A stretch of 64,000 bases of DNA from Xiphydria camelus (lineage: Eukaryota; Arthropoda; Insecta; Hymenoptera; Xiphydriidae), in assembly GCA_963678675.1 (NCBI GenBank), contig OY783198.1:3601001-3665000 (forward strand). The letters run 5' to 3'. The notes beneath the pieces were generated by a model that saw only the letters and a program-made list of their open reading frames with translations, searched no databases and had not been told where the DNA came from. Made by a program: the position numbers and the translations under genes. This document shows, one piece after another, positions 54,401 to 64,000 of this stretch (its first letter is position 1; every line of letters starts with the position of its first letter).

Positions 54401-55750
54401 CTTGACGACTAGCGGCGATGCCGTTCCGAGCATCTGGGCTGGAATTTGTAGGGACTTCAAAAATGGCGTAGAGATTGTGGTGGTCTTTACACCAGCGTTG
54501 CTCAGAATTTGAGCGCTCTTTATCGTCGACGAGGGGGACGTACGTTTCAAAACGGGTGTTAGGAAATTATTTTGCTTTCGGATCTGGCTGGTCTTGGAGA
54601 TCGGCGACAAGCGAACTTGATTATTCAACAAGTTTGGCGACGAAATCGACGTTGCATTCGCCACCGATCCAGAAACGTGGGAAACGTTTACGACTCGATT
54701 GGCGATTTCGCATGATCCCGTTAATACTTGAGAGGGATTCAATAATTGAGCAGAGATGCTATTGCCGTTTAGGAGCTGCGTGGTAATTGGAGTCGCTTTG
54801 ATTATTTGAGGCGACATAGTATTCAACAGCGCCGTCTTAGGAAGAAATATGGAACTTTGACCTGTGCTGCTAACGGGATGCACAACACTGCTAATCTTTC
54901 CCGTGTTTGGAAGTATCCTAACATTTTTGACTGGCTTTGGTGTAGCTTGCGTCGGTTTTATAATAAATTGCGAGGATGGCAGTATCATAGGTAGCCTCTG
55001 CAATATTTGCGCCTGAGAATTTTGAACGTTACTGATTTGTCGAGCCTGTATTTCGTTTCCCTCGAAAGCGTACCGTACGCTACTCTCGGTAATGTTCATA
55101 ACTCGAGGCTCGTTCGTTCTATGATGCGACGCGAGTCCTTTCGCGTTGCTGCTCTCTTGGGGGGGATCTTTTTCTATTTGAATTGTGTCTCCCTGCGACG
55201 GTTGCTCGATACTCGACAAATCTATCTCTTGCATCGATATATTCGTAACTATCGATCCGTCCTCCAGCTCCTCGGTTTGCCCGCTTTCGTGGACAGTCCA
55301 TTCACGCAGATCCGTGCGTTCCACGGGAATGTTGTTTGAAATCGTGTCTTCCTTGGCGCAATCCGATTGGAATCCTATTCGTTCGATTTGAATTGCATCC
55401 GGGGAGGAAACGTCCACTCGTGTATTTCCGACCTCCGATATGTCGAAGCTTTCTTCTAGATTAGCGATGACTCCATTGTGCTCCCGCTGATACGATATCT
55501 CCTCGGTAACGTCCTCGCTGGAGTCCATCTCGAAGGTTAACCCTAACGCGGACGCTTGAGCGGGAGTAAGGTGAATCGTTTGGGAGCCGGACTCATCGCT
55601 CTGCAGAAACGCGACGAAGTCGTTCTCGTGATCTTCGTCCTCCACGACTTGCTGGAAGGCTCGCTGGAGGAGGTCCGGGGTCCCCGAGGACGCGGTTCCG
55701 TTTGTAAACATAGTCGCATTAGCGATTCCCGCCATGGGTCCGAATCTCAT
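51430..55750 (-). CDS. ZNF839: ZNF839-like zinc finger protein
   Basis: Minus-strand exons 53877-55750, 53684-53782, 53434-53593 and 51430-53328 join in phase to 1343 aa. The first exon encodes a long Ser/Thr/Asn/Gln-rich, probably disordered region. The second has MQRLTQSQLKQIAHVLQQR. The third carries an AT-hook-like stretch (GGKRGRPKKN, about residues 680-690). The last begins with RTRSGRLSRPP, then a single C2H2 finger, CPTCNKIYLGRTRMARHFEMH (roughly 793-815), and a long acidic tail. The RSGR-SRPP plus LARHF/MARHF finger combination is typical of ZNF839 relatives. A nuclear, possibly DNA-binding role is inferred; vertebrate ZNF839 has no firmly established function. It is divergent from PAK1IP1 with 543 bp between start codons. 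Confidence 0.88.
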
Positions 55751-56293
55751 AAATATACTCGCCGATTAATCGGAGTTAATCTTCGACGAACAGCGATTTC
55801 ATATCTTTTTTACTGCGAATACTGGAATTTCACTATCGGAAGGACATTCACGCACGTTTCACGCGACTTGGCTTTTCCTCGCACGTTTTCGCGCAAACAA
55901 TGACCATGGACGAAATAGATGCGAGTACCGACACTCAAATAAGCTTATACCTATAGTAATCTCAAGCGGGGTTTTCATGCGTCCGGAAGGTATGCGGAGT
56001 GCGGCATGCTGATTGGTGCGGATAGGCAGGCAGTACGCACGCGGAAGAGCTGATTGGCTGATGCTGTTTACGCATTCCGCAAGCCTTCCGGGCGCATGAA
56101 AACCCGGTGTCAATGGCATTCCCGTAGAGGCGCTCAAATCGCTATAACGGACATAAAACGATCGGAGGTCGGCCGTCTTCCTCGCGTTTCTCTCTGACTC
56201 GGATATGTTCAGGTGTGTTTTGAAAGTGAGAATCACGTGGCGGTAAAGAAGTGCTCGATTTTGCTCGGTTTTGCGTAGTACGGGGCAAGCACC
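55751..56293. promoter_or_regulatory. Bidirectional promoter, ZNF839/PAK1IP1
   Basis: A 543-bp interval between divergent start codons. Two ATTGG (inverted CCAAT) motifs lie at about 56010-56015 and 56052-56057, inside a palindromic element at 55967-56106. No TATA box is evident. Confidence 0.6.
55967..56106. mobile_element. MITE-like inverted repeat inside the promoter
   Basis: The left arm (GTTTTCATGCGTCCGGAAGG then GCGGAGTGCG) is complementary, with few mismatches, to the right arm ending GGCGCATGAAAACCC. The element is about 140 bp with a 60-bp centre that carries both ATTGG motifs. Confidence 0.75.
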
Positions 56294-57884
56294 ATGTCCG
56301 GAGAATGTGAAATCATCGTAGGAACGTACGAACAATTCCTGCTGGGTTACAAAATCGAACAAACTGAGAATGTGAGTACGTGTAACTTTTCTGGAGCGAG
56401 GAATTTGGTTAAACGATCGCGATAAATAACTTCCAAATTTGTCGCAACTCGCCTTGTCGAACGTGAGCTCGTCTAATTTTCCCTCGTCTTTCGCTCAGGA
56501 ATACAGACTCGAACGCAGTTTCGCGACTCACAGTCATCAGGCCAGCATACGAGCCGTCGACGGCAAAAGACACTATTTAGCATCGGCTGGCGCTGACGAT
56601 TCCGTTTGTTTATACGACATGCGTTACCGGGTAGAATCTGGTAGATTGACCCATCATACGGGTAAGGAAAAGGGTGAACGATAGCTACGAATCGATCTGA
56701 GTTCTGATCCAACTCAATTCGTCCTTTTAGATACTGTCAATTGCATAACATTTACTCCGGAAGCTTCTCATATTCTCACCTGCGGCAACGACGGTAGCAT
56801 AGCCGTATTGCGTTGCGGCAATTGGCAATTGGAGAAGCATTGGCGAGATGCTCATAAGGGAGCTCCCGTCAACGCTTTGGCCGTCCATCCGACGGGAAAG
56901 ATAGCGCTGTCCATTGGCGGGGATGGTGCTCTGAAGACGTGGAATTTAGTCAAAGGCAGGCAGGCTTACGCGACCAATTTAGTGCCGCGTCTGAAGCAGG
57001 ACGCGAAAAACGTCACCGTTCTCGCGTGGAGTCCCAACGGAGAGAAATATTTGCTCGGCGTGAACTTTGTCGTCGACGTTTACTCCGTAGAAACGGCCGG
57101 AATCGTGAACGAGATGAAGTTCGATTCGAAAGTAATTTGCGTTGAGTTTTTGAAGAACAATTTGATTATAATCGGACACGAGGACGGTAAAATCAGGATT
57201 TACGATCTCAAACGATCCGAGAACATTCTGGAGGAGGCGGCGCATAACGGTAGAGTCAAATGCGTCCAACAAAGGAGCGGTCGCTTGGTCACCGCTTCCA
57301 GTTCCGGGGAGATCAAGCTCTGGAGATACGCTAAGAGAAAACTCGAGTTGCTGGCGGCGGTGAATTGCGGGGCGAGAATCACGTGTCTCTCGTTGGTTCT
57401 GCCGCCCGAGAACTTGCCAGTGAAGGAGGAAGAAGTAAAAGAGGAGGAGAAAGTGGAAAGCAAGAAAATCAATGGATTTAGGACCAAGCGGGAAGTAATT
57501 GTAGAATTAGAGGACGATGAGGACCAAGTTACGATCGAGAGTTCGGTTCGGAAGTCTAAGGACGAGGTCGAGAGAAGTGTACAGCAGACGGGTGATGGAT
57601 GGAAGAAGACGAAGAAGAAAGAGAAGAAAGAAACGGCGATAGTTCGAACCGACCGACTCGAAAAGACGAAAACTAAGAAGAAGTCGAAGCTTGAAAATGG
57701 AAAGGCATCGTCGAGTGTCGTACGAGCTTTGAGAAATACGAAGGGACAACTTTCCGAGAGGAAACCGAGGAGGGAATTAAAAGCTGCGACGAGTCGAATG
57801 GCAGAAACGGCAGTATCGGCGAAGAGGGGGAAAGAGAGTGACGAGGTTCCGCCGAAGAAGAAGAAAAAGAAACTGGTAAGATAG
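56294..57884 (+). CDS. PAK1IP1: p21-activated kinase-interacting protein 1-like (WD40)
   Basis: Exons 56294-56371, 56499-56661 and 56731-57884 give 464 aa (human 392). This is the animal counterpart of yeast Mak11, a nucleolar WD40 protein needed for 60S subunit assembly and a reported PAK1 inhibitor. Evidence: the N-terminus IIVGTYEQFLLGYKI (human LVAGCYEQVLFGFAV), then WD40 blades such as YLASAGADDSVCLYDMR, TCGNDGSIAVLR, the diagnostic AHKGAPVNALAVHPTGKIAL, GGDGALKTWNLVKGR and VTASSSGEIKLWRY. A Lys/Glu-rich C-terminal tail ends PPKKKKKKLVR, a nucleolar-localisation type sequence. All junctions are GT-AG and phase-consistent. The tail is longer than in vertebrates. Confidence 0.93.
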
Positions 57885-57946
57885 TACGCGATAATTGTTT
57901 ATACGACCAAAAGTATCTTACACCTCTTACGGAGGATTGTATTTTT

Positions 57947-57952
57947 TTTTAT
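57947..57952 (-). terminator. AATAAA polyadenylation signal for the neprilysin gene
   Basis: A minus-strand hexamer about 265 nt past the neprilysin stop. It lies inside the likely PAK1IP1 3' UTR. Confidence 0.4.
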
Positions 57953-58016
57953 TTCTGTACGATATTTACAGACAGTTAAACACTCGTCGCGAGATATCTA
58001 GCGACCACGCGTGTAT

Positions 58017-58022
58017 AATAAA
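58017..58022 (+). terminator. AATAAA polyadenylation signal for PAK1IP1
   Basis: The hexamer lies 133 nt after the PAK1IP1 stop. Confidence 0.55.
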
Positions 58023-58216
58023 TTATTTACAATTTCTCTACCACTCTATTTACATTGATTTGCGTTCGTGATTCGACGGCATCGCACTGTCCTACGACGT
58101 GTTGTCTTCGGTTTTAACGAAAGAATTATAATCTATGCGAGATCCACGGAGCATTTCGCGTCGTTCGAAAGTCTTGCTCCTTCGCGGTCCTTTCCTTTGC
58201 GCGGGGTACGGGTGTA

Positions 58217-60207
58217 TCACCATAGTATACACTTGTGGGATGGGTTCATAGGGCTTCCCGATGGACACTTCCAGGCTTTAGCGAATTCGGCGTTATTCGA
58301 CAGCGTACCTATGACGCGGAAGTGATTAGGCGCGTGAACGCCTTCTATCAGCTTGGATTTTAGAGCACCGTTGGTGTAGTTTCCGCACCAAACCTTGAAA
58401 CACGGGGTAATTGAAATTCATTAGATCCTCCTAGATTCGGCGAAAAAAGAGAAAAGACAGAGAGAGAGAGAGAGAGAGTACGATACCTGCGCGAAGCCAA
58501 GGAAAAATAACTGATCCTGGGTGTAGTCGACCAGACCGGGAAGGGCTTGTTGATTCGAGCTTCGAGCTTTCAGTCTCTGATACGCTCTGTACGCTTCTCT
58601 TATTCCCCCGTTATCCGCTATGTTTTCACCTTGAGTATTGATACCGTTAACCTGAAGTGAAGAAAAATGAAGCGCACCGTTCTTTTGTAATCTATGTAAA
58701 ACAAAAAGTCTCACCGTAAAATTCTCCCCCAACTCTGGCAAATGATAATTGCTGTACTGCTTGACGATGCATTCGACTTTCTCGTGATAATGTCTCAGCG
58801 TCTCGTTGCTCCACCATTGTCGAAGATTACCGTTTTCGTCGTACCTGCGTCCTGAGGCGAGGAAGTGGATAATTAACGTAAATTGTCGCGCGGTGAATAA
58901 GTGCACACGCGTGCATCGAGTAGACGCATCTAGATGAGCGGGCAATGACGATTAGCGCGGGTACCTTGATCGTCGAAACCGTGAGTAAGCTCGTGGCCCA
59001 TGATCGCTCCCATTGCCCCATAATTGATGGATCTGTATCGAGGATAAAATAGTTCAGTTCAGAGCGACACCGCGCGGATACGAATTGTTCTCTATTCCGA
59101 ATTACACTACTCACTCCAAGCCGTTTCCATAGAACGGTGGGTGTAGAATGCCGGCGGGGAATGCTACGCGTGAAAGAGAAACGTAGAGAAGGTTTCAATC
59201 CGATGACAAACGGTGTAGCGCGGGATGTTTCTTTTTTCCTTATTCGCTAAACTCATGCAAGCTTCGATTCCAAGACTTACTGACGGAATTCAGAATCGCG
59301 CTGTAAAAGGCATTAACGGTCGTGCCCGTGGATATCCACCTGTCCTTGTCCGGCTTCTCCCTCAGACCGTTCAAGCTCTTCTTCGCCCCTACGTTGGTCA
59401 GCCCTAGAAAGGTCTCGAACAGCCTACCCTCCACGACTTCCGCCTGAAAAATTTGACACACGTCAGTGGTATCGCCCTCGTGCGCGGTCTATCGCCGTCG
59501 TATCGGGTACGGAAAAGAGCGGATATACCCTCACCCCTTCGTAAAACTTCTCGAGCTTCTCCGGATTAGTGATCCACTCTGGAAATCCTACGAACGGTCT
59601 CATGGCGTGCAATTTCTTGTGAGCCCTGGCTCGCGTGCCCGCGTCCATCCAATCCAATTCCGAGACCATCTCGTCGAAGGCCGCTCGCACGTCCAGCAGC
59701 ATTTCCAGAGCCTGCGTCGTGCCGGTAATCGTTTTAACTCGAGCACTCGCCCCCCCGCGCGGTTTCGCTCGTAGAAACACGATTCCGAGTGGCACGAGAA
59801 GCGAAGGACTCACCTTTTCTCGCGCTCGCTCGTTGAAGTGCCTCTGGACGTATACGTAGCTCAGGGCCATTCCAAAATTCGAATTTACGTTTCCCGTGCA
59901 ACCCTTCCACCGGGGGGTCTTCTCCTTCAAGCCGAAGACCTTTTGCGAAAACTGGAAGCCCAGATCGCGGAATCTCTGCAGCGTCAACGGGGCGACGGTG
60001 GAGTAAACGCTCCACCACACGAATCGGGCTGAAGGGAAAGAAACCGAGTGAACGCCTCGTCGCGAATCGAACGCGCGCGCCTCTTGGATCGAATCGTTGC
60101 TTCGCACCCGGGACAATTAATAACCGCGTATACGCGGCTCGCCCCGATAGCATTCGACCTTTGCGGCCTCGTTCGATTATATTCATAGAGCTCCGTACGT
60201 CTTTTTT

Positions 60208-60280
<73 letters not shown>

Positions 60281-63200
60281 CACTCTTTCTCTCTCTGTAC
60301 ACGAGGCAGCGGGCAAACACCGCGCGAATTTTTCGCGTTCCCGACTCCTCCCGCTCTTCGCGTCTATTCGTTATTCTCGAGAGCTTTGCATCGGTCTTTC
60401 CGCGGGGAGATCGATTCGCATCGGACGCGTTGGCGCTCGGCATCGATAAGAGAAAGTCGTACAGAATGGCCGGAAATATGTATGTTCGTACCTATCGTGT
60501 CCGGGGGGGTGACCGCGAGAAGCTGCGGTAGCTTCTGCAAGTAATGCAGGTCCATGACGATGACGCGGTCGACTTTCGGCTCGATGGTAACGTTCGTATT
60601 GTCGAAGACCGCTTCCAAATATCCCGTCCAATTCCACTGGAAGAATTCATAGACATTTTTTAGGTCGCGTGCCCGACGAAGAGCGCTTGTCGATCGTTAT
60701 CGCGCGCACTCGATAGCTGCACACGCGTACGTACCTGCTGCGAGTGAAGATCCGTCAATTGCTGCAACTCCACGATCGTCACGTCGTGAAACAGGTGATT
60801 GACGCTTCTCCTCTGCTCCGGCGTGGTCATTATCTGAAGTGGGGATTACGCAGGGGTTGTGCGTACAACAGTAGGCACCAAAATGGAACGCGGACGAATC
60901 GAGAAGTACGTATCGACACATCGGCCGTTATACCGTGCAACGAGAGATAAATCTTCGTCCCATACGCACCTCCGCGAGCTTCGTGCTGAAAGCCAGCAGT
61001 TCGTCGGCAAAATCAGCGCTGCGTTCCGCCCCACCGGCCAGATCGACCATAGCCGCGATGTACTTGCGATACTCCGCCAATTCGGATCGGAAGCGCCGAG
61101 GATCGAGGAGGTATCGTTCGCTGAACCCCGGAGACACTTGTTCCATCTACGAAAGATCGAGAGGGACTTACGCGCGTACTTATCGCGGGAGACCCGAGGG
61201 AGTCGTCCTACACTCTCGGTTCCGGAGCGACTCACCATCATCCTGTTCCTCGACGTGTTCCTCACGTCCTCGCTGATGTAAAAGTTGACGAGGATGTTCA
61301 AGCCCAAGAGCCTCTGCGCCGCGCCCGAGACGACGGAGACGTCCAGGGGCGGCGGCGTCTCGTTCCGAAAGGGCGGATCCCTCGGTAGACCGACCACTTC
61401 GAGGACGTCGAAGATCGGCTCCAGTCCCAGGGCTTCGACGCTCGCTGTGAGGGACGAAAAATTGCAGGGATAATATTCGCCGCGTCTCGATCTCGGTTCG
61501 CGCGACCGATCTCGGGTGACGCGCGCCACGCACCAGTATCCATGCAGGTCCTGTAAAGCATCCTGGCCAGTTTAACGGGCTTCGGATCGTCCTCGCCGTC
61601 GGGCTCCTCCAGCAGGACCCTCAGATTCATCAGCAGATCCTCCCGCAACCGGCTCAACTGGTCCCACGAAGTCTGGCTCTGGGGGATCGGATGCTTGCCG
61701 ATCCAGCCGCCGCAGGCGAACTTGTAGAAGTCGTCGCAAGGCTCGACCGTTCGATTCATCGCCTCGATCACTCTCGCCGCTGCGTGTGACACCGGAAGGC
61801 GATCCCACGTTAATCCTCTCGCTCACTCGCTCTCGGCACGGAAAGCGCTCTCGTCCGTTTTATCCGCTTTTACAGCGCGATCGGGACGAATCGATCGTGG
61901 CGCGCGCGCGAGCTCTTTCATAAAAAGTCGCATCGTCGAGCGCGGCTATCCGTATCCGCGCGCCCGGCGCTTCTCGCTCGATCATCCTCGGTCCGCGTTG
62001 AATAATCGCGAGAAAACCTCCTCCCCGGATTACCATTTCCAAGCGACGCAATTTTACCAGACGAGGCGGTCGCGGCGCGGGATTGCGCAACGATCAGCTG
62101 CCGCTTATTCGCGCGCGCCCCGAGAAATCCTTTTCCGAGCTCGAGAGCGGTTCTCCATTCGCGCGAATTTTCCGTAAAAAAGGCGTCGCACGCGTGCTCT
62201 CCGGGAGGAGACCGCGACGGATCGTGCAGTGAGAAAAAAATGCACTCTGTCAAAGTAAACTTGTTTTTTAATAGTCTTTAGAACACATTTATTCGATTAG
62301 AATTAATATCAACTGTACGTATATAAATATTAATGATTTGATTGAATGTTATTTTGATCAAATATCGATATTCATTCGAGTCGGATAAATGTGCTCTTAG
62401 GACTAGGTATTTAGAAACACGTTTATTTCAATGAAACACATTTTTTTTCAGTATTTGACTCACGCGATGATCTTTCTCGGCGGAAAACCGCGCGCGCGCG
62501 CGTGTAGGTGCGTTCGAACGTGCTAATTTCTCTTTTGGGATCGAATCATTTTTCCGGTGGGAAGAATTCGTTCGACGAGACGGGAAACGGTCTAGTTGAC
62601 TATGAATTTAATAGAAAAAACAGATTTATTGAGGAAGTCTCAAAAGAAAACTGAGACATCGATATTTCTTTGCGGGAAAATATTTGTTTGCACATAAAAT
62701 TACAGATATCTTGTACTGCCTTTGAAATATCGATCAAATAACCATGCTTTTCGTAATCAGTGTGAAAAACTACATAAGACAGGGTAATCGAGCTATCGAT
62801 TCCGGAGGTTTCGATTTTTGGGCAAAATTTTAAAGGCTTGAGACATTTTTTCAACTTTCCACAAAAATCGAAGTCTCCAAAGTCGAACTCTCTCGATTAC
62901 CCTATCTTGTGTATTTTTGCATGCTGATTTCGAAAATGGTAGATTTATTGAGTAAATCTCCAAAGAAAAACCGAGATATCGATGATTTTTTGTGAGAAGA
63001 TATTTTGTTCATACATAAAATGACTGATTTTTATATTTTCTCTGAGATACTCCGCTTCATGTATTCAAGAATTGCAGTGTCCAGCTTGTCGGCGAATTTA
63101 CCCTGTATCTGGACTCGTGTTTCCTTGTATATTCCTTTTTTTTTTTTCGAACGAGCAATAACAATTGAATGACCGAGACGCCGAAGGCGAACTACAGCGC

Positions 63201-63738
63201 AAAGCGAACGATGTTCGCCGAGAAACGGACGTTACGCAAAGCTCGTCGGCGCCGCCACCGCGTTTCAAAGTCACTCTCCCGCGCGTAAGCCCCGGCGGGA
63301 GGAGACGTCGTCGCGGCGTTATCGTTCCGCGTTACGTATACACGTTACCCGGTCGCGCGGCAACGAAGACGGCGGCGACGAGGTGACGAAGGAATCGCCT
63401 TCCCTTCGGCACCGCTTTTTGTCACCTCCAAACGACCGGCTTTCTACTCGGTTTCGACGAGAGAGCACACACAGTATACTGGGTGACGCCACGCTCGAGT
63501 ATACGTATACCCACGGGCGCGACGCCGTAATCGGGGACCGATCGTGAAAACGTCCTTACCCGTTTTTACGCACTCGTCGCTCTGGCACATCTCCCTGTAC
63601 TCCTCCTTGCGAAAGAGGGACATCTGCAAGGTTAGCGTCACCACGAGGGCCACCACTGCCACCGCCAGCAGCCCCGCAACTACAATCAGCCGCGTCTCCT
63701 TTCCGCCGTACTTTTTCTCGTCCCGGGTGGCGTAGTGC
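58217..63738 (-). CDS. Neprilysin-like M13 zinc metallopeptidase, 5' partial
   Basis: Fourteen minus-strand exons: 63560-63738, 61534-61779, 61236-61444, 60970-61146, 60735-60833, 60492-60636, 59814-60028, 59535-59711, 59281-59443, 59115-59163, 58965-59032, 58715-58851, 58487-58651, 58217-58393. They encode about 734 aa, and the start lies beyond the window. This is a type II membrane ectoenzyme that cleaves small peptides. Seen: a basic cytoplasmic piece, a hydrophobic anchor (about 63620-63690), CQSDECVKT then EPCDDFYKFACGGW, NAFYSAILNSV, the zinc site HELTH (58981-58995) in GHELTHGFDDQG, the third ligand motif ENIADNGG (58613-58627), and the C-terminal CILW ending. All catalytic residues are present, so it should be active. 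The first in-window exon starts after a CAG acceptor within a codon, proving an upstream exon. It converges on PAK1IP1. Confidence 0.94.
60211..60277. repeat. (CT)n microsatellite in a neprilysin intron
   Basis: A CT run of about 67 bp inside the intron between the 60492-60636 and 59814-60028 exons. On the transcribed strand it reads as GA repeats. Confidence 0.95.
61780..63559. other. Large neprilysin intron
   Basis: A 1.8-kb intron between the membrane-anchor exon and the first catalytic-domain exon. It contains the family 3 repeat at 62580-63060. The remainder is CpG-rich without a recognised exon. Confidence 0.6.
62580..63060. repeat. Modular inverted repeat, family 3 (second locus)
   Basis: It carries the same building blocks as 40609-41475: TTATTGAG-AA-TCTCAAA, GAGATATCGATGATTTT, TTTCGTAATCAG-GTGAAAAA, TACATAAGA-AGGGTAATCGAG and CCCTATCTTGTGTATTTTTGCATGCTGATT. 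Two forward modules flank a reversed one. There is no coding potential. Confidence 0.7.
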
Positions 63739-64000
63739 CTGGGGAGAAGAAGAAGAAGCAAATTCTATTCGCTCTGAGATAGAGATGCTCCCTCACAGAG
63801 CACATACAACGGAAAAGCGCCCAACGGAGAGATTCACCAAAAATATAAAAACGAAATATATGCATATCCACACAAACAACGAAGTAAACCAGCGATGAAA
63901 CAAGGTTAAATCGTAAATTAAAGAGCTGAAGAAAATTAGAGGAATTTCAAACTAGGGAAAATTACGAACAAGTGCCTCAAGCATATTAACCGCGCGGCTC
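63739..64000. other. Neprilysin intron reaching the window edge
   Basis: An A-rich plus strand with a pyrimidine-rich minus-strand tract just before the acceptor at 63739. No exon is visible, so the upstream coding exon is outside the window. Confidence 0.6.

Overview
The window is animal nuclear DNA, most likely from a hymenopteran insect and possibly an ant. The genes are split by short GT-AG introns. Every clear protein matches a conserved animal family, CpG-rich and AT-rich tracts alternate, and the spacers carry many small inverted-repeat elements and CT/GA microsatellites. The order-level assignment is inference from style and protein resemblance, not from a search. No bacterial, plasmid, phage, CRISPR or operon structure is present.

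Layout. 1-10.3 kb: no convincing gene; at least six miniature inverted-repeat elements, a tRNA-derived SINE-like piece and a CpG-rich, microsatellite-rich block upstream of the first gene. 10.3-14.7 kb (+): salt-inducible kinase SIK2. 14.7-19.1 kb: spacer with a second copy of an element also found near 1 kb. 19.1-19.7 kb (-): mitochondrial ribosomal protein mL41, head-to-head with 20.3-25.3 kb (+): DExH helicase DHX57. 27.1-29.0 kb (+): H/ACA snoRNP assembly factor NAF1, tail-to-tail with 29.3-30.1 kb (-): riboflavin kinase. 31.5-32.4 kb (-): a short-chain dehydrogenase/reductase. 32.9-33.3 kb: a TA-flanked MITE. 34.2-37.4 kb (-): TTC27. 38.9-47.9 kb (-): a coiled-coil protein with long repeat-filled introns and an unresolved 5' end. 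48.9-49.8 kb (+): CINP. 51.4-55.8 kb (-): ZNF839-like zinc finger protein, head-to-head with 56.3-57.9 kb (+): PAK1IP1. 58.2-63.7 kb (-): an M13 neprilysin whose 5' end lies outside the window.

Multi-exon models were built by hand from splice signals and reading phase. Each recognised gene closes in frame: SIK2 691 aa, mL41 167, DHX57 1279, NAF1 542, RFK 151, SDR 253, TTC27 817, CINP 201, ZNF839 1343, PAK1IP1 464, neprilysin about 734 in window. Several encode ribosome or RNP functions (mL41, NAF1, PAK1IP1, DHX57), but they are separate transcription units and no joint pathway is implied.

I found no previously undescribed biological system. The observations most worth checking are the variety of TA- and TTAA-flanked miniature transposons, an inverted repeat inside a 543-bp two-way promoter, four stop-free introns whose lengths are multiples of three, a possible short SIK2 isoform, and a duplicated motif in the unidentified coiled-coil protein.
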